Shown here: positions 1 through 9,962 of the stretch, piece by piece | How positions within the stretch are numbered: the first letter of the stretch is position 1 | How the letters are laid out: every line of letters begins with the position of its first letter | NCBI GenBank assembly: GCA_030765045.1 | Contig: CM060964.1 | Location: forward strand, 321,726,013 to 321,790,012 | Direction of reading: 5' to 3' | DNA from: Tenodera sinensis | Taxonomy: Eukaryota > Arthropoda > Insecta > Mantodea > Mantidae | Length of the DNA: 64,000 nucleotides | The notes under the pieces: model-generated | What the model saw: only the letters and a program-made list of their open reading frames with translations | What the model was told of the DNA's origin: nothing | The model's database searches: none | Position numbers and translations under genes: made by a program

Positions 1-549
1 TCATTTATATTGAAAATGGTTGGAAGTTTTATTACTCTAACTTCACTTTCTACGCCAAAACTTAATGGAAGATGTTTCAGGGACTGTTGTCACAATCCTC
101 AACCTTAATTCACTGCTGCACTGCCTCATGTAAATTGCAGAATAAAAATTCCAAAATGATTGCTTAAAATGTCAAAATAACTTCATTGTGTGTTCTCCAT
201 AAACGATTTGAAAAAAGCTGTAATATGTATATCTTTGAGAAGCTAAAAATCTTCAAGATTAAGCAAAACAAAAGTGACATGGTATACAACAATTTCAATT
301 GTATAATTTTTTCCCTGCAACATGCTGCATGATATAGAAGGGTCAGTAGCAGCATATTTGCTAGCAAGAAGACTTGACCCTATTACAGTGAAATATACAC
401 CTTCATTATCTCTAAGCATTTTAGAGAAAGTAACATAAATTAATGCCTTGTTTTATCACTATTGGAGAAAAGAAAATGTAAGCATAAGCAGGAATTTTAT
501 TAGATGTATTTGTTTTATTTCTGCATAGCTTACTGACATTATGCCAGAC
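1..549. other. AT-rich noncoding sequence, nothing recognised
   Basis: The only long open frame here is a short minus-strand one with no recognisable motif and low-complexity composition. It is probably intronic or intergenic DNA upstream of the exon at 1147. Confidence 0.5.
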
Positions 550-711
550 TAAAAATTACACTATTATTTGTTTATGCCAACAAACTTACTTTTGGTGTTT
601 TTAAACACACAAACCGTGTGTGGGCAATGTTTGAGAGGTAGAACTGGAACTTAAAATTCAGCTGTGGCATTGAATTTTTAAGTTCCAGTTCTACCTCTTA
701 AAAATTACACT
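550..711 (-). mobile_element. Fold-back SINE-like retroposon, copy 1, with 13-bp target duplication
   Basis: The body (563-698) is flanked by the 13-bp direct repeat TAAAAATTACACT at 550-562 and 699-711. The left part is the reverse complement of a tail containing a GCCAACAAACTTAC-like block. The right part ends GTTCCAGTTCTACCTCT and pairs with the sequence near 630-655, so the element folds into a hairpin. This copy lacks the tRNA-like centre found in the copies near 32.3 and 58.9 kb. The exact repeat flanks indicate a retroposed insertion rather than a cut-and-paste event. Confidence 0.7.
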
Positions 712-1146
712 CTTAACTGTAAAAATGTAAAAGCTTTTGGCAACAGATGCTGCACTGAAGTGTTGCCAGAAACTGAAGCAAATTCCATTTGCATAGTAGG
801 TTAGGATGCAGCAGACTTGTGTGTATATATGCTTCTAAAATATGTCTTCATATTTGATATCCAATTTTCACACATTTCTTCTCCATAGTTAAACTTTCAT
901 ACTTCTGATGCTGCTTCAGCATGTTGAATTTATTTTAGTACGTATCGTTTAATTTGACATCTTAGCTAAAAAAACATTTTAACAACACGATTTGAAAAAT
1001 CACTTTTTACACAAATATTATAATACATAATGGACGCACATGAATTTGTCTTGGGCTGAGAAAGTTTATGAATGTATCACATCAGTTATTATTCTTTGTG
1101 GTAATAGTTTGTAGTGTTTTCATACAATGTGCTTGTTTTCTTGCAG
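712..1146 (+). other. Probable intron ending in a strong 3' splice site
   Basis: There are no coding features. The stretch ends in a pyrimidine-rich TTTTCTTGCAG at 1136-1146, immediately before the coding-like sequence at 1147, so it is read as the 3' part of an intron of the plus-strand host gene. Confidence 0.5.
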
Positions 1147-1893
1147 AGGTGTCCCTTGTGAATCAAAACAGACCATATCAAGCAAGTTGTCATCCACAGT
1201 CTCAGTATATGAATCAATACCAAGTACATTAGAGGCTGCTGCTAGTTTCAGGAGCATGCCACCAACAACATTAAACATAATACCCAGTAATATATACTTC
1301 GACCCTGAGAATGGTAGTGATAATGGTGAGCTCACTCCTATTGTCTCCCAGAAATGACTTTGTAGAGTATGATGACCATTTTGAGACAGCATCTGATGGG
1401 GAAGATGAAGACAGCATAGAGGTTATTCAAGATGATGATGATGATGATGACAATGATGAAGTAGTGCCACAAACAAATAAATCAAACATTGGTGAACTGA
1501 TACTTGGACCTTTTCCTCCAGAAACTGCTCCCAGCATTCCGAAAGGAATGAATGTGATGGTGGAAGTAATAAACATTAGCAGTGACTCATGTGAGGGCTG
1601 TGAGGAAAGTGACTGTAAGCTAGAAAGGAGCTTTGAAGACACAGAAGTTGTGCACAAAGGTGGAGGGGATGAAATGGGAAAGCTTGTTAAATCGTTAAGA
1701 AACATTGATAACTCAGAGGACTTAAATGTACTAGCAGAAGCAGTGGACCTAATTGATGAAGATCGTATGAAACAATCACTGGATGATGCACTCATGACCT
1801 CTACACCTGCTATTGGAAAACGTCCAGCAAGGAAAAGGATGTCCAAGGACTTAGAAGATAAGCAGGACTTGGGAGCTGAGAAAAAAATTGTTG
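1147..1893 (+). CDS. Host exon (left part) of an unrecognised acidic protein, cut by a Gypsy insertion
   Basis: Coding-like sequence follows a consensus 3' splice site at 1146. It encodes Ser/Thr-rich sequence, then a strongly acidic stretch with a run of seven Asp near 1430-1455, then a basic KRPARKR-like patch near 1820. I do not recognise the protein. The nuclear-type basic patch and acidic tract are compatible with a regulatory or scaffold protein, which is inference only. The frame from 1147 ends at a TGA at 1355-1357, while the frame covering 1358 onward is one base out; the switch lies at the AAA run 1352-1354, so a one-base indel or sequencing error probably separates them. A CAG at 1349-1351 also looks like a splice acceptor, but no intron long enough precedes it. 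The exon resumes after the element at 9963 in the same frame, up to a donor at 10000. Confidence 0.6.
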
Positions 1894-2674
1894 TGAAGCT
1901 GAATAATCGTTGTGTCCTAGTTATTGGATCGCCATTTGAAGCTGAAGTCGTTGGTGACGTGGTGTTACCCTTTGAAGTGTTTTGCTCCGGCTAGTTCTGC
2001 AAGAGATCTCTTTATCTCGGGTTTGCGTAAGTGTAATGGACAACCCAAGGAAACTTTTTATATGATTTATTGTCTATTAAATATTTTCGGGAGCTATGCC
2101 GAAAATATTTGTATCTGTAGAGGAATCGCACTCACATCCGCGCAGCACGACCTGCCGTACTGGTCTCTGGTTGAGTAGTGACCTGACGCTTTCTCTCTTA
2201 CCCACGCTAAGAAGACCGTTCTTCCATTTGAATGTCATGACGTCATCCAAGAAAGCCTCGTATCCAAAATGCTATTTCCTTTTCCCGCAATTTAGAAATG
2301 TCCCTTTCTATTATAACATGTTCTTTTATGAATTTCGAATATATAATTACCTTTTTAGGATTAAACGATGTTTACTTTATATTTTTATTAAATATATCGC
2401 GCGACTTTTAAGGTTTGTAGAACTGACTTTCGAACGTGTATTTAAACTATGTAGTATGACGTCATGACTCGCTAATTTCAAACCAATAATGTGTTTATCC
2501 TACAACTTTAACGACTATTATTTACTCATATCTTGCTCCCCTTACAACACTTTCTGCTCTATTATCTATTTATGTTATTACTTAACACTTATCGCAAACC
2601 TCACATCCGGCAATTAAATTAAAACGTGTCTTTTTCAAAAGCCCATTCGATCGGAAATCTAAATTTCGGTATCA
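1894..2674 (-). repeat. 3' LTR of the Gypsy element
   Basis: This 781-bp repeat is identical to 9178-9958 apart from one visible substitution. On the minus strand it begins TGATACC and ends AGCTTCA. The open frames inside it (1924-2178 and 2096-2467) recur in the other LTR and look incidental. Confidence 0.95.
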
Positions 2675-2690
2675 AATGCCCCCATTTATA
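2675..2690 (-). other. Polypurine tract of the Gypsy element
   Basis: Read on the minus strand, AAATGGGGGCAT directly abuts the start of the 3' LTR. Its position and purine content match the plus-strand primer site of Ty3/Gypsy elements. Confidence 0.75.
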
Positions 2691-3425
2691 TTATTTTATT
2701 ATTTCATAATAAAATAATGTAAATGTCTTGCCCGAAAGAAAAATTAAAAATTACTCCTGTATTTTGAATAATCGGCAACACTCCCATTATATACAATTTT
2801 CAATTACACTGTTTTTGAAATTGGTTATTAACACATTTTCTCATTAATCTTTTTAACATGACAAACAATTATACACTTGACTTAACATTAATCCTTAAAT
2901 ACTAATTACAATATGTTATGGTTTCTTCTGTGAAGCTTTTATATAAAGGTTAAATTTCAAGAGTCTTTCTTTATACTTCCTTCTTTTAGTTCATGTTTGC
3001 TCACTTCGCTCTCACTATCACTTGCACTGTGATTTTTTTACTTTTGCTATTGTAACACATATCTGTACTATATCCTTTAAGCACTAAAATGTACATATAT
3101 TTATATAAATCCATTACACTCTTTAGACAAGTTCTTTCTTTGTCTTTCTGTGATAACTATCTATACATCTAAATATTTTAACAAATGTTTACAAAGTAAA
3201 TATTCTGTTTTCTCTCTATGCGGAGATGAACAATTTAACAATCTTTCTGAAGCTGTTATTGTGAGCTCTATACAATATATTTTTAAGCTCTTTGTAGTAT
3301 ATAGCAATTCACATTCTGCATTTTTCATGAATATGTAAGTACCTGACCAATATATGGTTTTCAGTAAGCTAACATTTAAATTTTATCTCAAAGCTGATTG
3401 GGCGCCAATAGGCAAATGACACTTC

Positions 3426-3478
<53 letters not shown>

Positions 3479-3481
3479 AAA
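2691..3481 (-). other. Noncoding 3' region of the Gypsy element with a long homopolymer
   Basis: About 800 bp between the integrase stop and the purine tract contain no envelope-like frame; the short open frame at 3150-3338 has no recognisable motif. A run of about 42 T (poly-A in the element's sense) lies at 3430-3471. This suggests either an old retroposed tail captured inside the element or simple slippage expansion. Confidence 0.6.
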
Positions 3482-6292
3482 TCAAGGTTCCAAGGCACCA
3501 CACGGTTTCTTGTATGGTCGAAGGAGTTGTTTATGCCATCTTCCCAGACATTTTTCATTTTTAACATCTCTTAATTCATAGGTATGATAACCAAATTTTG
3601 ATATAATTTCTGCAGGACCTTTATATAACAATTCCATCCTTTTGTTCCTACCTCGCAACGCACTTGATAACTTATGGTCTTTAACTAGTACCCAATCGCC
3701 TATCTTAGGTTCCCATTTATGTTTTCTACTCTTTTTCTTTAATTTTCGCTTCTCTGCCTTTTTCTTGATTCGTTCAAAAGCAATTTTCGCTCTTTCTTCC
3801 TCACTTAACTGAATGTCATTAATTTTCAGTGTTTTTGGTACCCCGATCAATATTGGTTCTGGTTCAATTCCTAACATTAATTTTATTGGTGCAAACCCAG
3901 TAGTTACATTAATGGTATGATTGATAATCTTTTCTATCAATGGACAATATTTCACCCAATCCTTGTGATTATGATGTGTAAGTACACGTAAATAAATTCC
4001 TATATCTCGGAGGACACGTTCTGTTGGATTCCCTGATGGAAAGTATGAGGAACAATGATATAACTTTTCTAGGGTTTCTTTAAAGATTTTGCTCCGATGA
4101 ACTGTAGCATTATCTGTTAAGATTGCCTGAATCTTGCCATATTTAGGCACATAATCTTTTATTATCTTTCCTACACATGTTTTGCTGCTGATATTCCTAA
4201 CAGGATAAATTTTAATAAATTTACTAAAAACATCATGAAGAACAAACATATATCTACATCCAAATTGTCCTACTGGTAGCTCCCCATGTGCATCAGCAGT
4301 AACTAGTACATTTTTCCCTTCTCTTATGATTGTCTGAGGTTCTATATCAAATTTGATATTAAATGGTTTGGCCCTTTGACATAAATCACAGCTTGAACAT
4401 ATTTTTCTCACTTTCTTTGCCAAATGTTTTATATAAAAATGGTCACTAATTACCATGATTAGCTTTTCACTACCTGTATGAGCTAGTGTTTTGTGATAAG
4501 CAAGTATAAGTTTCTCTTGTAAAGCTTTTGGTACCATTACTTTCCATTTAGGTTCAATTCTTCCATGAAATTTATAGATTTTTCCCTCATAAATACCTAT
4601 ATTATCTTTTAGATTTTCTGTGATTGGTTGTGCCTTTTCTCTCAATTTCTTAAGTTCATCGTCCTCTGTCTGTAATTGTTCCAAATTTCGAAATTCTTTA
4701 GCTAATTGAGTCCCTTCTAAGGTTTTCAAATATAGTATGGTTACATCATGTTTGTTGTCACTAATTGTATCTGGTATTGTATAATTGGTTTTCATCCTTG
4801 ATAACAAATCACTAAAAATATTTTGACTTCCTGCTATGTGTTTGATTTCTATGTTATGGGATGTGATCTCATGTATATATCTAGAAATACGTGTGCTTGT
4901 GAGTTTGCAAGAGTTCATAAATGCCAAACTAACATGATCTGTGTAAACTATTACTGGGTTGTTATATACATATTGCTTAAATTTTACAAGTGCAAAGTAA
5001 ATAGCTGCTATCTCTTTTTCTGTAGTGCAAGCCTGTGATTCAGTCCTTGAAAGCCCCCTTGAAGCTACAGCAATGAGGTGATCTTTTCCTTCCTCATCTT
5101 TTTGTAATATGACACTACCATAACCAAGTCCTGAAGCATCTGTATAAATTATGTAGGGGAGATCTTCCCTAGGTTTTTCCAATAAAATTGACGCTGCAAA
5201 CAATGTTTTTACCTTTTCGAAAGATTCTTGTTCTACTGATGACCATTGCCATTTTACATCTTTTCTCAAAAGTTGTCTTAATGGGGCTACTACGGTTGCA
5301 TATTCCAGGATAAATCTTGACTGATAATTTAGAATACCAAGAAATCTTCTCAATTGCTTTATATTTTTAGGAGCTGGTATTTTATTTATGCTTTCAATTC
5401 TGTCGGGATTAGGCCTGATTCCCTCATTTGAAATAACATAACCTAAAAATTCTGTCTGTTTCACAAAGAATGCAGTTTTACTTGGCTTTATTGTCATGTT
5501 TGCTTTCTTTAACTGACTAAGCACATAATTGATATGATTTAAATGATCCTCTATATTTTCTGAAAAAATCACAAAATCATCCACATACTGAGCTACAAAT
5601 TTCTTTATGGTTTCTCCAAAAATTTCATACAAAGCTCTTAATAGTGCACTACCACTGGTATTCATACCAAAGGCGCAAACTCGAAACTGATATAATATTC
5701 CTGAATGTAAAAACGCTGTATATTTTCTTAAATCTTCTCTAAGTGGGATCTGCCAAAAAGATGCTGTAAGATCTAAAGTAGAAAAAATTTTGCCCTTCTG
5801 CAATTTGTTCAATATTACCTCTACACTTTCTGGTCTAAATCTATCAGGTTTACAATGTTGATTTAGTTTTCTCGCGTCTAATGTCACCCTAATCTTTCCA
5901 TTGGCCTTATTTACAATACATAGGGGATTCACAAACTCTGAATTCGAAATCTCAATAACCTCATCTTCTAACATTGACTTTATAACTGCATCTACCTCTT
6001 CTCTTATTGTACTAGGGATAGCTCTCGCTTTATGTGTAAAAGGTTTGATGGGTATCATCTCAAACGAATGAGTATAAATATTACATTTACCAGGTTTCTC
6101 AGAGAATACTTCTTTATTTCGGATTAATATTTCAAACAATTTATCCCTCTGTTGTTCATTTAGTTGATCAGCCTGAGTTACTTTTTTTCTCAACAATTCT
6201 TCTAAGTCTTCACTACTCTCCCTATGATAGTACCTAGTTGCATCAGAAACCCTCAAATTGTCTATGAAATCATTTTTATCCCATTCTACATT
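3482..6292 (-). CDS. pol: Gypsy pol: reverse transcriptase, RNase H, integrase
   Basis: The frame is about 936 codons and is open from just after two TAA codons to a TGA at 3484-3482. Counting from 6256, the RT palm motifs are LDLTASFWQ near residue 161 and YVDD at 224-227. RNase H starts with TDAS at 372-375. The integrase zinc finger has H588, H593, C620 and C623, and the catalytic triad is approximately D655, D715 and E746. The C-terminal region resembles a GPY/F-type integrase tail. All key residues are present. The frame is one base out from the protease frame, with the junction in the T4 run at 6291-6294 (A4 in sense). Since most Gypsy elements fuse protease and RT, I suspect a one-base mutation or sequencing error rather than a second programmed shift. 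No envelope follows. Confidence 0.93.
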   Translation of the reverse strand, partial: NVEWDKNDFIDNLRVSDATRYYHRESSEDLEELLRKKVTQADQLNEQQRDKLFEILIRNKEVFSEKPGKCNIYTHSFEMIPIKPFTHKARAIPSTIREEVDAVIKSMLEDEVIEISNSEFVNPLCIVNKANGKIRVTLDARKLNQHCKPDRFRPESVEVILNKLQKGKIFSTLDLTASFWQIPLREDLRKYTAFLHSGILYQFRVCAFGMNTSGSALLRALYEIFGETIKKFVAQYVDDFVIFSENIEDHLNHINYVLSQLKKANMTIKPSKTAFFVKQTEFLGYVISNEGIRPNPDRIESINKIPAPKNIKQLRRFLGILNYQSRFILEYATVVAPLRQLLRKDVKWQWSSVEQESFEKVKTLFAASILLEKPREDLPYIIYTDASGLGYGSVILQKDEEGKDHLIAVASRGLSRTESQACTTEKEIAAIYFALVKFKQYVYNNPVIVYTDHVSLAFMNSCKLTSTRISRYIHEITSHNIEIKHIAGSQNIFSDLLSRMKTNYTIPDTISDNKHDVTILYLKTLEGTQLAKEFRNLEQLQTEDDELKKLREKAQPITENLKDNIGIYEGKIYKFHGRIEPKWKVMVPKALQEKLILAYHKTLAHTGSEKLIMVISDHFYIKHLAKKVRKICSSCDLCQRAKPFNIKFDIEPQTIIREGKNVLVTADAHGELPVGQFGCRYMFVLHDVFSKFIKIYPVRNISSKTCVGKIIKDYVPKYGKIQAILTDNATVHRSKIFKETLEKLYHCSSYFPSGNPTERVLRDIGIYLRVLTHHNHKDWVKYCPLIEKIINHTINVTTGFAPIKLMLGIEPEPILIGVPKTLKINDIQLSEEERAKIAFERIKKKAEKRKLKKKSRKHKWEPKIGDWVLVKDHKLSSALRGRNKRMELLYKGPAEIISKFGYHTYELRDVKNEKCLGRWHKQLLRPYKKPCGALEP

Positions 6293-6963
6293 TTATTATC
6301 GACTCTGTACTCTTTGACATTTACTTCAGTTAATTCCATAGCTCCTACTTTAACATATTCTACAAAGAATGTATCCCCTTGGATTTCTTCTTCCTCTTTT
6401 TCTCTTACAATAGTTTCTGAACTACTATGTTCCACAAAAGGCACTATAATGGTCTCATCTTCAACTTTCATTTCTAGAATCATGTTTTTAAAATTCACCA
6501 CAGCTTCCCAGGCATAAAGACAATCACAACCTATTATAATATCTGTCACAAGTCTTCCTACAATCAGAAATAAAATTCCTAGTATTCTCCCATTTATTTC
6601 AATATTTATCATTGCTTGAAATTTTACTCTCTCTTTTCGTTTTCCCACAGCTAGCGAGCAATATATCCCATTAACTGGTAAAGACATTACTTTAAAGCCA
6701 CTACTTTGTAAATTATCATAAAAATTTTGTGAGCATACTGTGCTATTTGATCCTGTATCTATAATTGCATTGTATTGTTTTCCATTTACTCCAATTTTGA
6801 TTTTAGGTGGATCTCCTACTTTTTCGTTTTCGTCGTTTCTATTTTTCCATTCTCTTTTCTTTTGTATCATCATTTGCCTTCCAGGACTATTTATTTCCGA
6901 GTACTTATCACAATCATTACTAGGATACCCAGTTCTCACTGAAGGCGCGTTTGACCGGGTCTG
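6286..6963 (-). CDS. pro: Gypsy retropepsin (aspartic protease) frame
   Basis: This frame follows gag in the -1 phase and overlaps its end. It contains the catalytic DTGS about 60 residues after position 6939 and a later IIIGCDCL segment matching the second conserved strand of retropepsins. No ATG suits the start; 6939 is a GTG codon and the frame is already open upstream back to the slippery site at 6966-6972, so expression by -1 frameshifting from gag is the natural reading. It ends with TAG at 6288-6286, where pol continues in another frame. Confidence 0.85.
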   Translation of the reverse strand, partial: QTRSNAPSVRTGYPSNDCDKYSEINSPGRQMMIQKKREWKNRNDENEKVGDPPKIKIGVNGKQYNAIIDTGSNSTVCSQNFYDNLQSSGFKVMSLPVNGIYCSLAVGKRKERVKFQAMINIEINGRILGILFLIVGRLVTDIIIGCDCLYAWEAVVNFKNMILEMKVEDETIIVPFVEHSSSETIVREKEEEEIQGDTFFVEYVKVGAMELTEVNVKEYRVDNKM

Positions 6964-8966
6964 GCGTTTCCCTGATTTTTATGTATTGCTCCTGTACTAT
7001 TTCCCAAATTGTTACTTCTGTTTTCCTGCATTAAATCGGGGTTACTTCCTACCATGTTTTTGACCGTGTTAATGGCCTCGACCATTTCTGCATTTTCGGG
7101 GGAATTTCGTCCATTAGAATACCTTTCTTCCTGTCTTGGTGACCTCGGTCTAAACTCATTATCTCCGTTTGTCCAATACCCATCATTTGAATTTCTACTA
7201 TGTCCAAAATAACGTCCCCGTCTACCTCGATCAAATCTATTTGTATTCATATAATTCACCCTTATATTTCTTCCCCTTTGATTACCATTTCTATTTTGGT
7301 GACGCCCTTCCTGGTTATATCTACCTTGATTTTCCCACCGGAATGATTCCATCCTTGGTACTGGTCCTTTATATTTTTCCCTAATCTCACTTCTATTCTG
7401 ATAATACTGTGCCCCTTGCCCAAAAGAATTGACAGTTTCTTTTCCTTCATATTCATTTCCAAATGCGTGTTTTGGCTTATTGACTTCTAAGGCTGATAAT
7501 AATTCGATCATAGCTGCAATGCTATCGGGTCGGGCTATGATTAGGTAGTGTTGAAGCGTTTCCGGAAAATGTGGAGTAACTATATTTATTAGATCTTTTT
7601 CATCCAAGGGAGGGTCCAACATCTTCGATTTTCTCGCTATTCTCATAAAATAGTTTACCATCGATTCCTCCGATCTAGGATTAAATTTTCCATTGCTTAA
7701 TTCAACTCTAATATTAGCCTGCCTACTAGCTCCCCAATATCTGGTTAAAAAGATGTTCCTAAAGGTCCTGTAGTCATTATTGTTACCCATAGAAAGGCCT
7801 AGCCAATTAGCAGCATTACCCTTTAGGCATTTTCTTACTATCACCATCTTGTACTCCTCTGGTATACGTTTCACCGTGAAGTACTCTTGTAACCCTTCTA
7901 AAAAGGCTTTAGGATCATCTGAATCTTCATTTTCAAAAACTGGAGGTGTCATTTCATTTAAGACATGGTTAGGCCAATGTAAATTTGAATTGTCACCTGT
8001 CCCTGCACTATTTCTGAGATCAGAATGGGAATTACTGTTACCTCTATTTTGCATCGAAATGTCAGCTGATACACCTGGTATTGCCTCGTTTCTTGCAACT
8101 TCATTACTAAGATTGTTGTGATTACATGCATTTTCATTTAATTTCAAATTTTCTAAGGCCTCTTTTACCTGAGTAATTTCTGTTACTACCCCTTTTATTT
8201 GGTCTGTAACGTCCTCCAAATTTCTAGCCTGCCTTTCACTTTCTACATCAGATCTTTCTATTCTAACTTTACACCCCTGTAACTCTTCTCTAATTTCTTC
8301 CCTGTCTTTATCTAACCTTTGTACTACCTCTTCCCTTTGTTTGTCTAATTTATATGTTACTCTTTCCCTTTCTTTCTCTAATTTTTCACTCACTTGTTGA
8401 CCTAATTTCTTTTCAGAATTCTTTACTTCTTGCCTTATTGTCTCTAATTCTCCCTTAACCTGTTCTCTATTTTCTTTGACTTCACTACTGACTTTATTAA
8501 TTTCCTCCCTAACTTCTTCCCTAAAGGTTTCGAAAGCTCTCTTCTGATTTTCCAATTGCATTCCCAATTCCTGTTGTCCCTTCTCTAATTTCTGTCCTAA
8601 CTCTATACTAGTTTCATCTATCTTTTGACTTAACTCTGTACTCATCTTTTGACTTAACTCTGTACTCATCTTTTTCACTGTTCTTAATTCTTTACTATTT
8701 TCATCTATCTTTTTACTTAACTCTGTACTCATCTTTTTCATTATCGTTTGAAACATATTCTCTATTTCTGACATAAATGCTGGCCTTTCTGAATTAGTAC
8801 TAAACATTTCTGAGCTATCTCTAGGTGTTTCTCTAACGTTCTGATCTTCTAATTCTTGGCATATTCTGCTACCAATTACATTCTGATTAAATTCTTCCAT
8901 CCTACTTACACTTTTCTCAATTTCCGGACTTTCAAAACCTATAAAATCGCTATCACTGTCTTCCAT
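6936..8966 (-). CDS. gag: Gypsy gag polyprotein
   Basis: The first plausible ATG is at 8966-8964, giving about 676 residues; an upstream GTG at 9011 would add 15. The N-terminal half is a long Glu/Lys-rich heptad-repeat coiled coil containing tandem MSTELSQK-type repeats near 8630-8730. The middle (roughly codons 345-520) resembles a retrotransposon capsid domain, with an NYFMRIARKSKM-like segment. The C-terminal part is rich in Arg, Gly and Asn. I see no CCHC zinc knuckle, so RNA binding may depend on the basic RG-rich tail. It overlaps the protease frame, which lies in the -1 phase. Confidence 0.85.
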   Translation of the reverse strand: MEDSDSDFIGFESPEIEKSVSRMEEFNQNVIGSRICQELEDQNVRETPRDSSEMFSTNSERPAFMSEIENMFQTIMKKMSTELSKKIDENSKELRTVKKMSTELSQKMSTELSQKIDETSIELGQKLEKGQQELGMQLENQKRAFETFREEVREEINKVSSEVKENREQVKGELETIRQEVKNSEKKLGQQVSEKLEKERERVTYKLDKQREEVVQRLDKDREEIREELQGCKVRIERSDVESERQARNLEDVTDQIKGVVTEITQVKEALENLKLNENACNHNNLSNEVARNEAIPGVSADISMQNRGNSNSHSDLRNSAGTGDNSNLHWPNHVLNEMTPPVFENEDSDDPKAFLEGLQEYFTVKRIPEEYKMVIVRKCLKGNAANWLGLSMGNNNDYRTFRNIFLTRYWGASRQANIRVELSNGKFNPRSEESMVNYFMRIARKSKMLDPPLDEKDLINIVTPHFPETLQHYLIIARPDSIAAMIELLSALEVNKPKHAFGNEYEGKETVNSFGQGAQYYQNRSEIREKYKGPVPRMESFRWENQGRYNQEGRHQNRNGNQRGRNIRVNYMNTNRFDRGRRGRYFGHSRNSNDGYWTNGDNEFRPRSPRQEERYSNGRNSPENAEMVEAINTVKNMVGSNPDLMQENRSNNLGNSTGAIHKNQGNARPGQTRLQ
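6966..6972 (-). promoter_or_regulatory. Predicted -1 ribosomal frameshift site GGGAAAC
   Basis: On the minus strand the heptamer G GGA AAC lies in the correct gag phase, 27 bases before the gag stop codon at 6938-6936. The -1 frame is open from it into the protease. GGGAAAC is a known retroviral-type slippery heptamer. No downstream pseudoknot was assessed. Confidence 0.65.
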
Positions 8967-9159
8967 TTCTAAGCTATTTACATGTGTTTTTCTACTCACC
9001 AAAATTTTCACTTTTCTTTTTTTTTTTTTTTTTTTTTTAACTGCACTTAAACTTGTTCACTACACGTTTCACAGATGTTCACACGCTGGGCACCTTCTTG
9101 TCTGCTGGCTCGATGCTGATCTGGTCGTCTTGGGGGGTTGGTCCATTCTTTCGGCGCCA

Positions 9160-9174
9160 CACGTTGGGATGCCA
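9160..9174 (-). other. Primer-binding site of the Gypsy element
   Basis: In sense orientation TGGCATCCCAACGTG lies three bases after the 5' LTR. It resembles the 3' end of a tRNA in the Lys/Asn-like group used by many Gypsy elements, but the exact tRNA cannot be assigned by eye. Confidence 0.7.
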
Positions 9175-9177
9175 ATT

Positions 9178-9958
9178 TGAAGCTGAATAATCGTTGTGTC
9201 CTAGTTATTGGATCGCCATTTGAAGCTGAAGTCGTTGGTGACGTGGTGTTACCCTTTGAAGTGTTTTGCTCCGGCTAGTTCTGCAAGAGATCTCTTTATC
9301 TCGGGTTTGCGTAAGTGTAATGGACAACCCAAGGAAACTTTTTATATGATTTATTGTCTATTAAATATTTTCGGGAGCTATGCCGAAAATATTTGTATCT
9401 GTAGAGGAATCGCACTCACATCCGCGCAGCACGACCTGCCGTACTGGTCTCTGGTTGAGTAGTGACCTGACGCTTTCTCTCTTACCCACGCTAAGAAGAC
9501 CGTTCTTCCATTTGAATGTCATGACGTCATCCAAGAAAGCCTCGTATCCAAAATGCTATTTCCTTTTCCCGCAATTTAGAAATGTCCCTTTCTATTATAA
9601 CATGTTCTTTTATGAATTTCGAATATATAATTACCTTTTTAGGATTAAACGATGTTTACTTTATATTTTTATTAAATATATCGCGCGACTTTTAAGGTTT
9701 GTAGAACTGACTTTCGAACGTGTATTTAAACTATGTAGTATGACGTCATGACTCGCTAATTTCAAACCAATAATGTGTTTATCCTACAACTTTAACGACT
9801 ATTATTTACTCATATCTTGCTCCCCTTACAACACTTTCTGCTCTATTATCTATTTATGTTATTACTTAACACTTATCGCAAATCTCACATCCGGCAATTA
9901 AATTAAAACGTGTCTTTTTCAAAAGCCCATTCGATCGGAAATCTAAATTTCGGTATCA
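9178..9958 (-). repeat. 5' LTR of the Gypsy element
   Basis: This is the 781-bp partner of 1894-2674. It carries the element's promoter and polyadenylation functions by family knowledge; no specific TATA box was verified. The leader between the LTR and gag includes a T20-type run near 9019-9038. Confidence 0.95.
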
Positions 9959-9962
9959 GTTG

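Larger units (their letters stand above)
1894..9958 (-). mobile_element. Complete Ty3/Gypsy LTR retrotransposon inserted in a host exon
   Basis: An 8,065-bp element lies on the minus strand. Its 781-bp LTRs begin TG and end CA, it has a tRNA-type primer site, a purine tract, and the order gag, protease, reverse transcriptase, RNase H, integrase, with no envelope frame. The four-base target duplication GTTG is present at 1890-1893 and 9959-9962. The LTRs differ at one position that I can see (near 2600 versus 9884, C versus T), so the insertion is recent. It interrupts a plus-strand coding exon in antisense orientation. The proposed gag-to-protease shift uses a canonical GGGAAAC heptamer. A one-base break lies between the protease and reverse transcriptase frames. 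Confidence 0.95.

Noticed and set aside
1324..1351. Intron between the two frames of the host exon
   Set aside because: GTGAG at 1325 and CAG at 1351 would give an intron under 30 bases, too short to splice; a one-base indel is simpler.
1924..2467. Plus-strand frames inside the Gypsy LTR (and identical ones at 9208-9751)
   Set aside because: They lie in LTR sequence antisense to the element and repeat only because the LTRs repeat.
6286..6294. Second programmed frameshift between protease and RT
   Set aside because: The overlap is too short (two TAA codons precede the RT frame), there is no slippery heptamer, and a homopolymer indel explains it better.
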